Assembly (NCBI RefSeq): GCF_000421965.1
Contig: NZ_ATAY01000088.1
Coordinates: 124,001 to 188,000 of the forward strand
Reading direction: 5' to 3'
DNA from: Ruminiclostridium papyrosolvens C7
GTDB lineage: Bacteria > Bacillota > Clostridia > Acetivibrionales > DSM-1351
Length of the DNA stretch: 64,000 bases
The notes under the pieces were generated by a model. It had not been told where the DNA came from, ran no database searches, and worked only from the letters and a program-made list of their open reading frames with translations. This document shows, piece after piece, positions 37,280 through 45,936 of this stretch. The position numbers and the translations under genes were made by a program. The stretch's first letter is position 1. Each line of letters begins with the position of its first letter.

Positions 37280-38707
37280 CTATTCTGCGTCTTCCGCTTG
37301 ATTTTCATTCTGGGTCTGAACTGTATTCTTTTTAAGGAAATCCAGTACGTTCATACCGGTAAGTGCTTCTACGGTTTCAGGCAGCTGAGATATTATATCT
37401 GTTACATATCCTGTTACCTTGGCTGCTCCTTTTCCTTGTCCGCCATTGTCTACTATAACTATTTTCTCTGTCTTTGAAAGCGGGCTTGCTACAGCATTTG
37501 CTATTTCGGGAAGTTTTTCTATAATCATCTGTGTAACGGCTGCATCATTGTACATTTTGAAGGCTTCAGCCTTCTTTGCCATTGCAAGAGCTTCCGCTTC
37601 ACCTTTTGCCTTGATGATTTCAACTTCTGCCATACCTTCGGCTCTCTTAGCTTTAGCTTTAGCTTCACCTTCCATCTCAATGGCACGTGATCTTGCTTCC
37701 GCTGCTGCAACCTCTCTGTACTTGTTGGCATCAGCTACCTTTGTTGCCTGATAATTTTCGGCATCTGCCTGTTTCTTTACAGTAGCTTCAAGTTCTTTTT
37801 CTCTTCTCATAGCTTCCTGTTCTGCAAGTTCAATTTCCTTCTGTTTCTTAATTATTTCTACCTGCATCGCAGTTTCGGCAACTTCCTTCTTAACGATATT
37901 GGCTTTAATATCGTATGCCAGGTCAGCTTCAGCCTTAGCAGTCTGCTGATCCTTGTTATAGGACTGAACCTTTAGTTCCTTGTCCTTGTTTGCCTCAGCT
38001 ATCTGTGTTTCCGCTTGGATTCTTGCCTCTTCACCCTGTCTGTTAGCCTCCGCGGTTTTAACCTTGGTTTCCTTGGTGGCATTTGCTTCTGCTATCTGAG
38101 CATCTCTCTTTACTTCAGCGATTCTAGGTTTTCCAAGAGCTTCCAGATAGCCATTTTTATCAGCTATATCTTTGATTGTAAGAACCTTTAATTCAAGACC
38201 CATGTTTTGAAGCTCTGTTGCTGCAACACCCTGAACATGTGATGCAAATGTTTCTCTGTCTTTATAGATTTCTTCTACAGTCATTTTTGAAACTATTTCA
38301 CGGAGCTTACCTTCCAGAACCTGCTGAGTAGTTTTTGCTATTATCCCCAGCATATAGTCAAGTCCCTTTGAAGTATTAAACTGCTCAGCAGCTGACAGGA
38401 TGGACTCTCTATCGGATTTAACCTTTACTACTGCAACTCCATCAGCTACTATTCCAACTCCCTGAGAAGTCAAGGCACCGTCAATTCTTATATCTATCTG
38501 CATGTTTTCCAGTGAAATAATGTCTGTTCTTTCAAGCATCGGCACAACAATACCGCCGCCACCTGTTATAACTCTTCTGCCTCTGAATCCTGTTACTACC
38601 AATGCTTTGTCCTGAGGTACCTTTTTGTACATTGAAACAAAGGTGAGAATCAATATAAATAGTACAACTATAATTACTCCCGGCACAAAATAAACTGAAT
38701 CTAACAT
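37280..38707 (-). CDS. Flotillin-like SPFH protein (YuaG/FloT type)
   Basis: The 475-residue protein has one N-terminal membrane segment (residues 7-27). An SPFH domain follows (VPQDKALVVTGFRGRRVITGGG to about residue 200). Next comes a long Ala/Glu/Lys coiled coil to about residue 390 and a C-terminal segment with GMNVLDFLKKN. Flotillins scaffold membrane microdomains. It lies 85 bases after an NfeD-like gene, the conserved partner order (yuaF-yuaG in Bacillus). Confidence 0.92.
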   Translation of the reverse strand: MLDSVYFVPGVIIVVLFILILTFVSMYKKVPQDKALVVTGFRGRRVITGGGGIVVPMLERTDIISLENMQIDIRIDGALTSQGVGIVADGVAVVKVKSDRESILSAAEQFNTSKGLDYMLGIIAKTTQQVLEGKLREIVSKMTVEEIYKDRETFASHVQGVAATELQNMGLELKVLTIKDIADKNGYLEALGKPRIAEVKRDAQIAEANATKETKVKTAEANRQGEEARIQAETQIAEANKDKELKVQSYNKDQQTAKAEADLAYDIKANIVKKEVAETAMQVEIIKKQKEIELAEQEAMRREKELEATVKKQADAENYQATKVADANKYREVAAAEARSRAIEMEGEAKAKAKRAEGMAEVEIIKAKGEAEALAMAKKAEAFKMYNDAAVTQMIIEKLPEIANAVASPLSKTEKIVIVDNGGQGKGAAKVTGYVTDIISQLPETVEALTGMNVLDFLKKNTVQTQNENQAEDAE

Positions 38708-38792
38708 TTTAACACTCCTTTGTGATTTTTATATTTCAACCTTAAATTCTCCATATAAAGATTTAATATATTTGGAAAATAAAAGTTGTTTT

Positions 38793-39464
38793 CTAAATTA
38801 ATACTTTTGACAACTCGCTTATATAGAAAGTATTATTCTCTATTTTACATATAAATACCTTTTCACCTTGTTTTACGGGTTTATTTTCAACATGTCTTGC
38901 AGGTGCGGTGTATTTTATTGAATTAATAGTGTACTTGATAGTACCAAAACCATTTTCCATAATATCGGTTGTCACTTCTGCCTGAACTCCCAAAAGTTTT
39001 TCTCTGGATACGTCAGAAGAATTTTCACTCCTGTAAAGGGGCTTTGCAACTAAATTATATAAAATTGTTGAAATGATTATTCCGGAACCCAATGCCATTA
39101 TTAAAACCACAACCCAATTCCAACTTAAAAATTTAGTACTGGTAATTCCTATCCCTCCAAACACTGTCAGGAAGGAAACTGCTACCAATGGATTGAATAA
39201 TAATCCCACCCACGTAAGGATGCTGTTTGACATATCAGTCCCATCACCACTATGAGACCCGTGAAGCGAGTGATTTCCATCAACACCTCCCCCATCGGCA
39301 TGAACATGTCCCGGCATATGCCCGCTGTCTCCTCCATGTCCGTGCATATGAGAGCCGCCAAAGTCCCCGTTTGAATGAAAAGCTCCTGATATACCACTTA
39401 TAATTAAAGAAATAATGGTGTAAAAAACTCCTACCAGAAAAACTGTTGTATAAAAGTGATACAT
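38793..39464 (-). CDS. NfeD/YuaF-like membrane protein with histidine-rich loop
   Basis: The 223-residue protein has an N-terminal span (VFLVGVFYTIISLIISGISG), then about 50 residues very rich in His, Gly and Asp (for example GSHMHGHGGDSGHMPGHVHA). Two further spans near residues 80-135 and a C-terminal OB-fold domain (EKLLGVQAEVTTDIMENGFG) follow. The OB domain is the NfeD hallmark, and the pairing with flotillin supports it. The His-rich loop is not typical of YuaF and could bind metal ions such as zinc or nickel (inference). Confidence 0.85.
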   Translation of the reverse strand: MYHFYTTVFLVGVFYTIISLIISGISGAFHSNGDFGGSHMHGHGGDSGHMPGHVHADGGGVDGNHSLHGSHSGDGTDMSNSILTWVGLLFNPLVAVSFLTVFGGIGITSTKFLSWNWVVVLIMALGSGIIISTILYNLVAKPLYRSENSSDVSREKLLGVQAEVTTDIMENGFGTIKYTINSIKYTAPARHVENKPVKQGEKVFICKIENNTFYISELSKVLI

Positions 39465-39680
39465 AATACACCCCCAAATATAGATTGTACTAATTAAGCA
39501 TAATCTTAGTTAAATTATATCCTACAAGCCAATTATTCTCAACAATCGACGATAATATTGTAATAATGTAATTATTTTGTAATTGATACAATTTTACTCC
39601 ACATCTGTTTTTTTAATATATAAAAAAAGCACAGACTTTTAATGCCTATGCCTAAATTTTTTATATATTTTATATATTGA

Positions 39681-39932
39681 TTAGAAGGTTCCATGAATAA
39701 GCTTGTTTCTGATTATTCTTTCAGACTTACTTTTATTGTTTTTACTTAATGTTTGTGCAGCTAAATCAAAGGCATTATTAATGGTAGCCTCACTCATCTG
39801 AAACTCTTTTGACGCAAGTTCCATGACAACCTTATCATGCTTAGGACTATAATATCCCGTCTTTTTCTCAAGTTTTTTATACTGACTCTGACAAAATTCA
39901 TAAATCTCCAAACATTTTCTGGAATCCAACAA
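39681..39932 (-). CDS. Small hypothetical protein
   Basis: An 83-residue basic, helical protein begins (TTG start) LDSRKCLEIYEFCQSQYKKL and contains MSEATINNAFDLAAQTLSK, which could be a helix-turn-helix. AAGGAGTG lies about seven bases before the start, supporting translation. I do not recognise the family. It is monocistronic. A perfect 12-bp palindrome GGTATATATACC (39952-39963) lies just upstream and could be an operator. Confidence 0.55.
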   Translation of the reverse strand: MLDSRKCLEIYEFCQSQYKKLEKKTGYYSPKHDKVVMELASKEFQMSEATINNAFDLAAQTLSKNNKSKSERIIRNKLIHGTF

Positions 39933-40137
39933 AGCTACACACTCCTTTCATGGTATATATACCCCAATTTTCCCTGCATAAACATTGTACTCAAAATTTA
40001 TTAAAAAAGTATGGTCGTAATGTTAAATATTTTTAACAATTTACTTGCCTGATTTTTCATGGAATCTTTCTGATTGCTTTTACACATATTTATATAGAAG
40101 GTTTTATCAGCTAACAAAACGAAAGGATTTGATACTT

Positions 40138-40354
40138 ATGCAGAATAGAAAACAACAAGACAGTATCTCCGTTGATAATATAAGTCAGGAAAATGAAATA
40201 AGAAAAGTAAAAAATAAATGGTGCGGGAAATGCAGGAAAAGACCCATTCTGTGTATACGACCACAAGAGACACGCAGTAGGATCAAAAATTACAACTGAG
40301 AACGGTATGCAGTCAGTTTGTACGGAAGAAGGCTCCTGGAAAACAAGTAAATAA
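40138..40354 (+). pseudogene. Small gene with a frameshift in an A-run
   Basis: The frame from ATG 40138 reads MQNRKQQDSISVDNISQENE then continues out of frame to a stop at 40299. The neighbouring frame is open from about 40210 to a stop at 40354 and reads GKDPFCVYDHKRHAVGSKIT with a tail ending EEGSWKTSK. That looks more protein-like. A one-base change near the six-A run at 40206-40215 would join them into one small protein. AAAGGA precedes the ATG. Sequencing error, decay or programmed shifting are all possible. Family unknown. Confidence 0.45.
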
Positions 40355-40364
40355 TAGCATGTGT

Positions 40365-40425
40365 AAAGCATGAACTTGTATCAAAGGCTTTCTTTTGGGT
40401 TACTATTGATACAAGTTTATGCTTT
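40365..40425. terminator. Bidirectional terminator
   Basis: AAAGCATGAACTTGTATCAA (40365-40384) and TTGATACAAGTTTATGCTTT (40406-40425) are complementary apart from one two-base mismatch. It ends both the small plus-strand gene and the minus-strand msrC gene. Confidence 0.85.
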
Positions 40426-40432
40426 TCACACT

Positions 40433-40936
40433 TTATTTATTGCAGTTCCATTGGCAAGATACTTCAATAATACGTGCTATTTTTTCAAGTTCGTCAGCAT
40501 CTGTCATGTCAAACCGGCCTATTTGCGGGCTATCGATATCCAGTACTCCTACTACTGCTCCTTCATGGCGAAGGGGCACTACAAGCTCGGAATTGGACGC
40601 ACTATCACAAGCAATATGTCCCGGAAAATTGTGAACATCCATAACCAATTGAGTTGCGTTTTCCTCCACTGCTGCTCCGCAAACACCTTTTCCTACGGCG
40701 ATACGAACACAGGCCACCTTTCCCTGAAACGGACCCAGTACAAGCTCCCCATTATTCATGATATAAAAACCTACCCAGTTAATTCCAATAAGCGCATCAT
40801 TCAATAAAGCTGAAGCATTGGCCAAGTTTGCTATTGTGTTTGTTTCTCCTTCAAGAAGTGCTTTCATTTGTGACGCTAATAGCTTATACATTTCTTTCTT
40901 ATCAGAGGGATAAATATTGTTAATATTGTTGTACAT
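40433..40936 (-). CDS. msrC: Free methionine-(R)-sulfoxide reductase, GAF domain
   Basis: This 167-residue single-GAF protein reduces free methionine-R-sulfoxide in the cytoplasm. The family's three cysteines are present in GKVACVRI, GKGVCGAA and GHIACD. WVGFYIM and GVLDIDSPQIGRFD are further landmarks. Length matches the family (about 160 residues). It lies 27 bases after the metallo-hydrolase gene on the same strand and may be co-transcribed. Its role would be oxidative-stress repair. Confidence 0.92.
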   Translation of the reverse strand: MYNNINNIYPSDKKEMYKLLASQMKALLEGETNTIANLANASALLNDALIGINWVGFYIMNNGELVLGPFQGKVACVRIAVGKGVCGAAVEENATQLVMDVHNFPGHIACDSASNSELVVPLRHEGAVVGVLDIDSPQIGRFDMTDADELEKIARIIEVSCQWNCNK

Positions 40937-40963
40937 AAAGTCTCCTTTTATAATAACCCTGAT

Positions 40964-41749
40964 TTAATCCAAAATTTGTTTTATTTGTTCACTTAAATTA
41001 TTTTCAATCAAACCGCAGTGGTAACAAACTATTTTCTGTATGTCGTAATCCATTATTTTTTTCAGCGATTTTACGGCTTCATACATATTATGCGTAAATT
41101 GTGGGTCAGGCCCTATAAGCTTCAGTTCGCCGTCCGAAAGTTTTTGAAAATTCAAACCATCTCCTGCTAAAAGAGTTTTGTACCTGTTCAGGTAAACACA
41201 GATGTGTCCTTTTGTGTGTCCGGGAGTATGTATTATTGTGATGCCTCCACAGTAAGAAAGCTCCTGATTATCCACCAGTGTTTCAGTCACCACGGGTTTA
41301 TTGGAAGAAAACAGGCTTTGATACTGCTCGCGTTTTTCAGGAGACAGCCCTTCCATCTGTTTCTTTAGTGCTTCCATCTTATCCCTTGTAAACTTCAAGG
41401 GCATCAAGTCTCCCTGAATATAAGGCTTTTCAATTTCATGGGACAAAACTTCTACCCTTTTACCGCTGCTGGCCTCAACTTTTTTAACTATTTCTGTAAG
41501 ACCCCCAATGTGGTCCATGTCATGGTGGGTGATTATGACTTTTGTCAGTTTTTCAGGTGACACTCCTTCCTTTTCTATCAGATCTAAAATGCTGCTTCCC
41601 TGTCCGGGCAAACCAGTATCTATTAATACTAAATCATTTTCATCCCATACGATTACGGGATACATTATTCCTTCTACATTTTGTACATTTGACTTCAGTT
41701 CCAACATCGCCAATCCTTCTGATATTTTCATCCTATTTTCCCCCTTCAT
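40964..41749 (-). CDS. Metallo-beta-lactamase-fold hydrolase
   Basis: The 261-residue protein has the two-metal motif ITHHDMDHIGG (HxHxDH), then IIHTPGHTKGH with another His ligand, AGDGL with Asp and VCYHCG with a final His. The superfamily includes glyoxalase II-like thioesterases and lactonases; the substrate here is unknown. Its start overlaps the end of the PadR gene by 17 bases, so it is translationally coupled and probably PadR-controlled. The true start may be at MKISEGLAMLEL, six residues in. Confidence 0.85.
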   Translation of the reverse strand: MKGENRMKISEGLAMLELKSNVQNVEGIMYPVIVWDENDLVLIDTGLPGQGSSILDLIEKEGVSPEKLTKVIITHHDMDHIGGLTEIVKKVEASSGKRVEVLSHEIEKPYIQGDLMPLKFTRDKMEALKKQMEGLSPEKREQYQSLFSSNKPVVTETLVDNQELSYCGGITIIHTPGHTKGHICVYLNRYKTLLAGDGLNFQKLSDGELKLIGPDPQFTHNMYEAVKSLKKIMDYDIQKIVCYHCGLIENNLSEQIKQILD

Positions 41750-42290
41750 ATTTGTTTAAAAACTCAATTGTGTCATCACACCATTTCAATGATGCCTCCA
41801 GAGATGTAATACCGTATTGAAGGGTAACAAGCCAGTATGGATACTGGGGCTTTTTCTTTGCATCATCATTATTCAGATAATATTCGTATATGCTGTTTAG
41901 CTGGTCATACTTTAACTGATTTCTTGCTTTGGCGGCTACCAGCATGCAAATAGTATCTTTTTGCTGCATCTGATTTCCAAAGGACAACTTCAATAAAAGC
42001 TCCGATCTTTTAGGCTGATATTCAACCGGCTCAACAAGCCAGGATTTCAGTTCTTTACGGCCCTCATCCGTAATAATGTATAACTTTTTTCTCGTATCTT
42101 CTTCTGAATGGCTTCTCAATATCAGTCCATCAGACTCCAACTGTGCCAGTACAGGATATAAATGGCCGAAATTCTCGTTCCAAAAAAACGAAATAGACTT
42201 ATCGCAAAATTTCTTTATATCGTAGCCTGACATAGGACCTAATAGGCTTATTACTCCTAACACTGCATATTTTGTCTTGCTGTTTTTCAT
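41733..42290 (-). CDS. PadR-family transcriptional regulator
   Basis: From ATG 42290 the 185-residue protein begins MKNSKTKYAVLGVISLLGPM, a typical PadR start. The winged helix includes GYDIKKFCDKSISFFWNENFG and HLYPVLAQLESDGLI, and a C-terminal helical dimer domain follows (Vir-type PadR). GGAGGTG precedes this ATG; longer readings upstream lack such a site and would run across the operator. It heads an operon with the metallo-hydrolase. A large perfect inverted repeat overlaps its promoter. Confidence 0.92.
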   Translation of the reverse strand: MKNSKTKYAVLGVISLLGPMSGYDIKKFCDKSISFFWNENFGHLYPVLAQLESDGLILRSHSEEDTRKKLYIITDEGRKELKSWLVEPVEYQPKRSELLLKLSFGNQMQQKDTICMLVAAKARNQLKYDQLNSIYEYYLNNDDAKKKPQYPYWLVTLQYGITSLEASLKWCDDTIEFLNKYEGGK

Positions 42291-42305
42291 TTCCACACCT
42301 CCATT

Positions 42306-42348
42306 ATATATCAGAGTGATATAGTCATATTGTATCACTCTGATATAT
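42306..42348. promoter_or_regulatory. PadR operator, 16-bp perfect inverted repeat
   Basis: ATATATCAGAGTGATA (42306-42321) and TATCACTCTGATATAT (42333-42348) are perfect complements with an 11-base spacer. They overlap the -10 box and spacer of the padR promoter. Confidence 0.8.
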
Positions 42349-42356
42349 AATGTCAA
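42329..42356 (-). promoter_or_regulatory. Promoter of padR and the metallo-hydrolase gene
   Basis: TTGACA (42351-42356), a 16-base spacer and TACAAT (42329-42334) on the minus strand. Confidence 0.75.
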
Positions 42357-42362
42357 TAAAAA

Positions 42363-42393
42363 AGAGGGCCTTTGATATTTCAAAAAGCCCTCT
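42363..42393 (-). terminator. Terminator after the short SLH gene
   Basis: AGAGGGC (42363-42369) pairs with GCCCTCT (42387-42393), with an inner TTTG/CAAA. On the minus strand TTTTTTATT follows directly. Confidence 0.85.
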
Positions 42394-42414
42394 GCATTTA
42401 ATATATTCTTGTGT

Positions 42415-43095
42415 TTATTCCTGTGTCTGTTCAACTGCGCGTGCTTCAATATATTTCAGAGCATTATAAATTTCTTCTGCCGCCTCTGCCCGTGTTATTT
42501 CCGCCTTTGGATTGAATTGTCCGTTACTGTCCAAACTAACAACTTTGTAGAGAATTGCTCTTTGTATTTGACCCTCATATTCAGGTGTAATGTCTTTTTG
42601 ATCTGCAATCTCCCGGTATGCGATTTTCACAGTAGGCAGATAATAGTGGCTTTCCATGGTTTGTATCAACCAATGAGTAAACTCTTCCCTTGTCCATTTT
42701 TGTGCAGGATCAAGATCACCGGGCAGCTGCATACTATTTACTGCCGCAATAATCAATCCTCGAGCATACCATGCATTATTGTCCGCCTTCACAAAATAAT
42801 CAGTGGCCTTTGGCTCCCTGGCAAATTTAACAAAATCCAGATTCAGGTTAAAAGCATTTACTATTAGTTGTACTCCTTGAACCGCAGTAACCGGTTCCTT
42901 AGGTGAAAAATTGCCTCTGCCCGTACCATGTACAACGCCTTTATCCTTCAAAGTAAGTATCTTATCCTTTGCCCCTACATCCTTTAGATCATTAAACCCG
43001 CTTACAGCAGCAAAGCTTGAAACTGTCATTGACAGAAGCAGTGCACCAGTTACTGATATACAAATTAATTTTGATTTAATCCCCATATTTTCCAC
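42415..43095 (-). CDS. Short SLH-domain surface protein
   Basis: The 226-residue protein has a signal peptide (LICISVTGALLLSMTVSSFA). SLH-type repeats follow: one around residues 33-85 with KGVVHGTGRGNFSPKEPVTA, a middle degenerate copy, and one around 165-215 with FNPKAEITRAEAAEEIY. SLH domains bind cell-wall polysaccharide. There is no added functional domain. It is 130 bases downstream of a larger SLH gene with a terminator between, so it is probably separately expressed. Confidence 0.85.
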   Translation of the reverse strand: MENMGIKSKLICISVTGALLLSMTVSSFAAVSGFNDLKDVGAKDKILTLKDKGVVHGTGRGNFSPKEPVTAVQGVQLIVNAFNLNLDFVKFAREPKATDYFVKADNNAWYARGLIIAAVNSMQLPGDLDPAQKWTREEFTHWLIQTMESHYYLPTVKIAYREIADQKDITPEYEGQIQRAILYKVVSLDSNGQFNPKAEITRAEAAEEIYNALKYIEARAVEQTQE

Positions 43096-43172
43096 CTCAG
43101 ATTTTTTGTAAATTTGTACTACTTTAATTTATTTGACACTTTAGGATGAAAAAGGTTCCATATTATTTTTAA

Positions 43173-43207
43173 CAAAAAAAGCAGAGTCTGCTTTAGCTCA
43201 GACTGCT
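43173..43207 (-). terminator. Terminator after the long SLH gene
   Basis: AGCAGAGTCTG (43180-43190) pairs with CAGACTGCT (43199-43207) with a small bulge. Seven T residues follow on the minus strand. Confidence 0.75.
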
Positions 43208-43227
43208 GCTCCTTAACTATGACTAGA

Positions 43228-45021
43228 TTATTTTATGGGACTTACAATCTCTATTTCTTTTCCGATATTGGTATACATGTTATTGACTGTCATATTAATT
43301 TCCGCTGATGACCCTTCCATTTCATCCATATCAATAGAACCATAAATAACAATTGACTGCTTTACCAGTTGCCCTAGAGAATTAACATATATAAACATTC
43401 TTGTGTCAAGGCCATTATTGTATATATCTTCAAGTCCTAAGCCATATTCTAGCATATCTGCTGATAACAACCCCTGCAGTAATTCCATATTCAGCCTCAC
43501 CTGATACTTTGAAACTTCCTCTCCATTGAGTATTGTTTTTCCCTCATTAGATATGTTCATTTTTCCATAAACATCCAATAATCTCAGCATTTCATTTCTA
43601 TCAGCCTCCAAATCAGTATACAGGATACCCTCTTCCTCTGCCTGACTTCTGGTGTATGTGTTCCAGGAATCTGTCTCTGGATTTTTTACATATATCTTGT
43701 CTCCGATATTTATAGTTTGATAATCCATTAAATCTTCCTGTTCCCCGTCAAATGACATAGTAAATTTGGAGTTTGATGTTGAATTATTCCCGTTTATAGC
43801 TCCACTTATTGACATATTCATACCGATATTCATATTCGAGCTATTTTCTTTCATGTTTATTATTAATTCTGAACTATATTCACCCTTATAATCCAGCATA
43901 CTCTTCATTGCATTGTACAGCTGTGGATTCTTAGGAATAGTACTATCCTTAATTTTCAACAGGTTGAGTTTAGCGTTCCATTCCATTGTAAAACCAAGAG
44001 CATCGACAACTGCCTTTGCAGGAACAAGAACTACCCCACTTATTTGTTCAGGTGCATTATTTAGGGTAACCAGTTTATCCTGAGCAGCTGGATCCGAAAT
44101 TGGGTTGCCGCTACCCGCGTAGTTTACATAAGCTGATTTGTTATCTATATTCATATAGATATTTTTATCCTGAGCTGTCAAGCTTTTAATGGCTATTATG
44201 CCTACCTGGCTATCAAAATCAACCTTTACCCCTGTTTTTGAAAAAACCTCAGCCGGAATCATTATGTCATTTTCAATAACCTTAGAAGGTGTTTGAAGTT
44301 TAATTAAGTCATCATTGTAAGTAACAACCACTTTTTTTAGTGCAGCTGCATTTTGCTCAATACTATCCTTGGAATTTAAAAACTTGTATAATATAACAGC
44401 AATCTGTTCCTTTGTCGCTTTTCCTGACGGAGAAAATGAATCAGCACTTACTCCGCTCATTATATTATTTGAGACAGCAAACTTGATTGATGCCTTTGCC
44501 CAATCAGACATTTTTCCTTCATCTTTAAATTTTAAAAGGTCATCCAAACCCTGCTCTGCAACAATAGCCTCCTTTGATACTGAAAGATAGTTTAAAAGCA
44601 TTGTTGTAACCTGTTCTCGTGTAGTCAGACTGCTAATGCCGAACTTACCGCTTCCGGTACCACTGGTTATGCCCGCCCTGTTGGCAGCTTCAACATATTT
44701 GAAAGCCCAATGGCTTGCAGGTACATCCGAAAAAGTAGCTGTTGCCGGGAGGTTTGAAGTATCAATGTCCAGTGCCTTTACCAGTAGCGTTATAAGTTCA
44801 GCTCTTGTTATGCTTTGACGTGGATTAAAGTTTCCTTGCTTATCCCCGCTAATGATATTATTGTTTGCCATCCATTGTATAGCTTCTCGGGCATACGTTG
44901 AACTTTTGTTCAAATCACTTACACCAGCCGCCTGAACAGTAGCTGAGCCCATAACCATGTTCCCCGCAATCAAAACCGCAGTTACTGTTTTAAGTAAATT
45001 ACCTGTTATTCTTTTTTGCAT
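43228..45021 (-). CDS. SLH protein with copper-amine-oxidase-like stalk domain
   Basis: The 597-residue exported protein has a signal peptide (TVTAVLIAGNMVMGSATVQA) and three SLH repeats within residues 35-215, including GDKQGNFNPRQSITRAELIT. A stalk domain of the copper amine oxidase N-terminal type follows near 230-360 (ENDIMIPAEVFSKTGVKVDF and VLVPAKAVVDALGFTMEW). The C-terminal 230 residues are beta-rich and resemble LppX/LprAFG-like or DUF6612-type lipid-binding folds, which is a weak match. It is surface-anchored; role unknown. Confidence 0.85.
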   Translation of the reverse strand: MQKRITGNLLKTVTAVLIAGNMVMGSATVQAAGVSDLNKSSTYAREAIQWMANNNIISGDKQGNFNPRQSITRAELITLLVKALDIDTSNLPATATFSDVPASHWAFKYVEAANRAGITSGTGSGKFGISSLTTREQVTTMLLNYLSVSKEAIVAEQGLDDLLKFKDEGKMSDWAKASIKFAVSNNIMSGVSADSFSPSGKATKEQIAVILYKFLNSKDSIEQNAAALKKVVVTYNDDLIKLQTPSKVIENDIMIPAEVFSKTGVKVDFDSQVGIIAIKSLTAQDKNIYMNIDNKSAYVNYAGSGNPISDPAAQDKLVTLNNAPEQISGVVLVPAKAVVDALGFTMEWNAKLNLLKIKDSTIPKNPQLYNAMKSMLDYKGEYSSELIINMKENSSNMNIGMNMSISGAINGNNSTSNSKFTMSFDGEQEDLMDYQTINIGDKIYVKNPETDSWNTYTRSQAEEEGILYTDLEADRNEMLRLLDVYGKMNISNEGKTILNGEEVSKYQVRLNMELLQGLLSADMLEYGLGLEDIYNNGLDTRMFIYVNSLGQLVKQSIVIYGSIDMDEMEGSSAEINMTVNNMYTNIGKEIEIVSPIK

Positions 45022-45261
45022 ATGTCACCTCTTAATATAAATTGGCCTTCAAAATTAATAATAACAATTTTATGTCTACTTGACCAGTGAAATTAGTTCC
45101 ACAGAAATACTTTAAGATTATTTTAACTTATATGCTTTATAAATTCAATTTTATGAGACTATCATTTTAAATAACTTTAAAATTATACAAATTATGGAAC
45201 AGGTAACATAAAGCTAATCTTTTGAATATTATGTAAATATAATGTTATAGGAGGATGATTT

Positions 45262-45855
45262 ATGTTTTATATCAGATATCCTTTCGTAAGCCAGCAGCCA
45301 ACGGTTATGCAGGAACAACCGTATTACACTGTACCATCTCAATATGATGCTTACCAGTATACCGATGATTACACTGACGTCGGGCGACCCGGCGACCCAC
45401 CACCAGTTTTAAGCAATAACCCTGCAACTGTCAGCATAGTTCTATTTAAACAGCTGACAGGTTACCCAAACTATGGAAATCCAAGCAGAAATGCAGATAT
45501 ACTTTATACGGGTAATCAGGGAACATGGACTTTTGATTCTCCAGCTTTTTTAATTGTACCGGGAAACCAAAGAGCACAAATTGTTATAAGGTCGGTTCTT
45601 GATGACCATTCAAGTGTACCTGTAAACCGTTACTCTGCCAGAATTACAATAAACGGTTCTGTTGTCCATAACGGCCCTGTGCCTTTGCAGCATGGTGTAC
45701 CTGCCGGAGGAATGTTTGACAACTGGAGAGACTTAACCTTTAATGTACCTAATTTCAGAAGAAACAACAGAGTTACCATAGTAAATACGTCAACTGCCGG
45801 TCCAAGTGATTGGATAGCATTTGACTGGATGGAACTCAGGCTTAACCCAAGGTAA
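45262..45855 (+). CDS. Hypothetical beta-sandwich protein
   Basis: The 197-residue protein has a Tyr/Gln/Pro-rich N-terminus (MFYIRYPFVSQQPTVMQEQP) and no signal peptide. A domain rich in beta-forming residues follows, with FDNWRDLTFNVPNFRRNNRV and ending DWIAFDWMEL. The pattern of a C-terminal strand with FDWMEL resembles carbohydrate-binding or jelly-roll folds. I do not recognise a named family. AGGAGG precedes the ATG. The N-terminus recalls spore-coat-like proteins, but that is only an impression. Confidence 0.65.
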   Translation: MFYIRYPFVSQQPTVMQEQPYYTVPSQYDAYQYTDDYTDVGRPGDPPPVLSNNPATVSIVLFKQLTGYPNYGNPSRNADILYTGNQGTWTFDSPAFLIVPGNQRAQIVIRSVLDDHSSVPVNRYSARITINGSVVHNGPVPLQHGVPAGGMFDNWRDLTFNVPNFRRNNRVTIVNTSTAGPSDWIAFDWMELRLNPR

Positions 45856-45872
45856 TGTTATAAATAATTTTA

Positions 45873-45918
45873 AAAAACAAGGTATGAACACCTGTAATTG
45901 TACTCACACCTTGTTTTT
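45873..45918. terminator. Bidirectional terminator
   Basis: AAAAACAAGGT (45873-45883) and ACCTTGTTTTT (45908-45918) are perfect complements, extended by TGA/TCA pairs. It serves the converging genes on either side. Confidence 0.85.
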
Positions 45919-45936
45919 CAATATCTTATGGACATG

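Noticed and set aside
37419-37751. 110-residue plus-strand frame
   Set aside because: Antisense to the repetitive coiled coil of the flotillin gene. Open frames are expected there because of the Ala/Glu/Lys codon pattern.
39952-39963. Palindrome GGTATATATACC as a firm operator
   Set aside because: It is short and AT-rich and may simply be part of a promoter, so it is noted only in the neighbouring gene entry.
41733-42449. Longer 238-residue form of the PadR protein
   Set aside because: The extra N-terminus crosses the promoter and operator, lacks a ribosome binding site and is unlike PadR proteins. ATG 42290 with GGAGGTG is clearly better.
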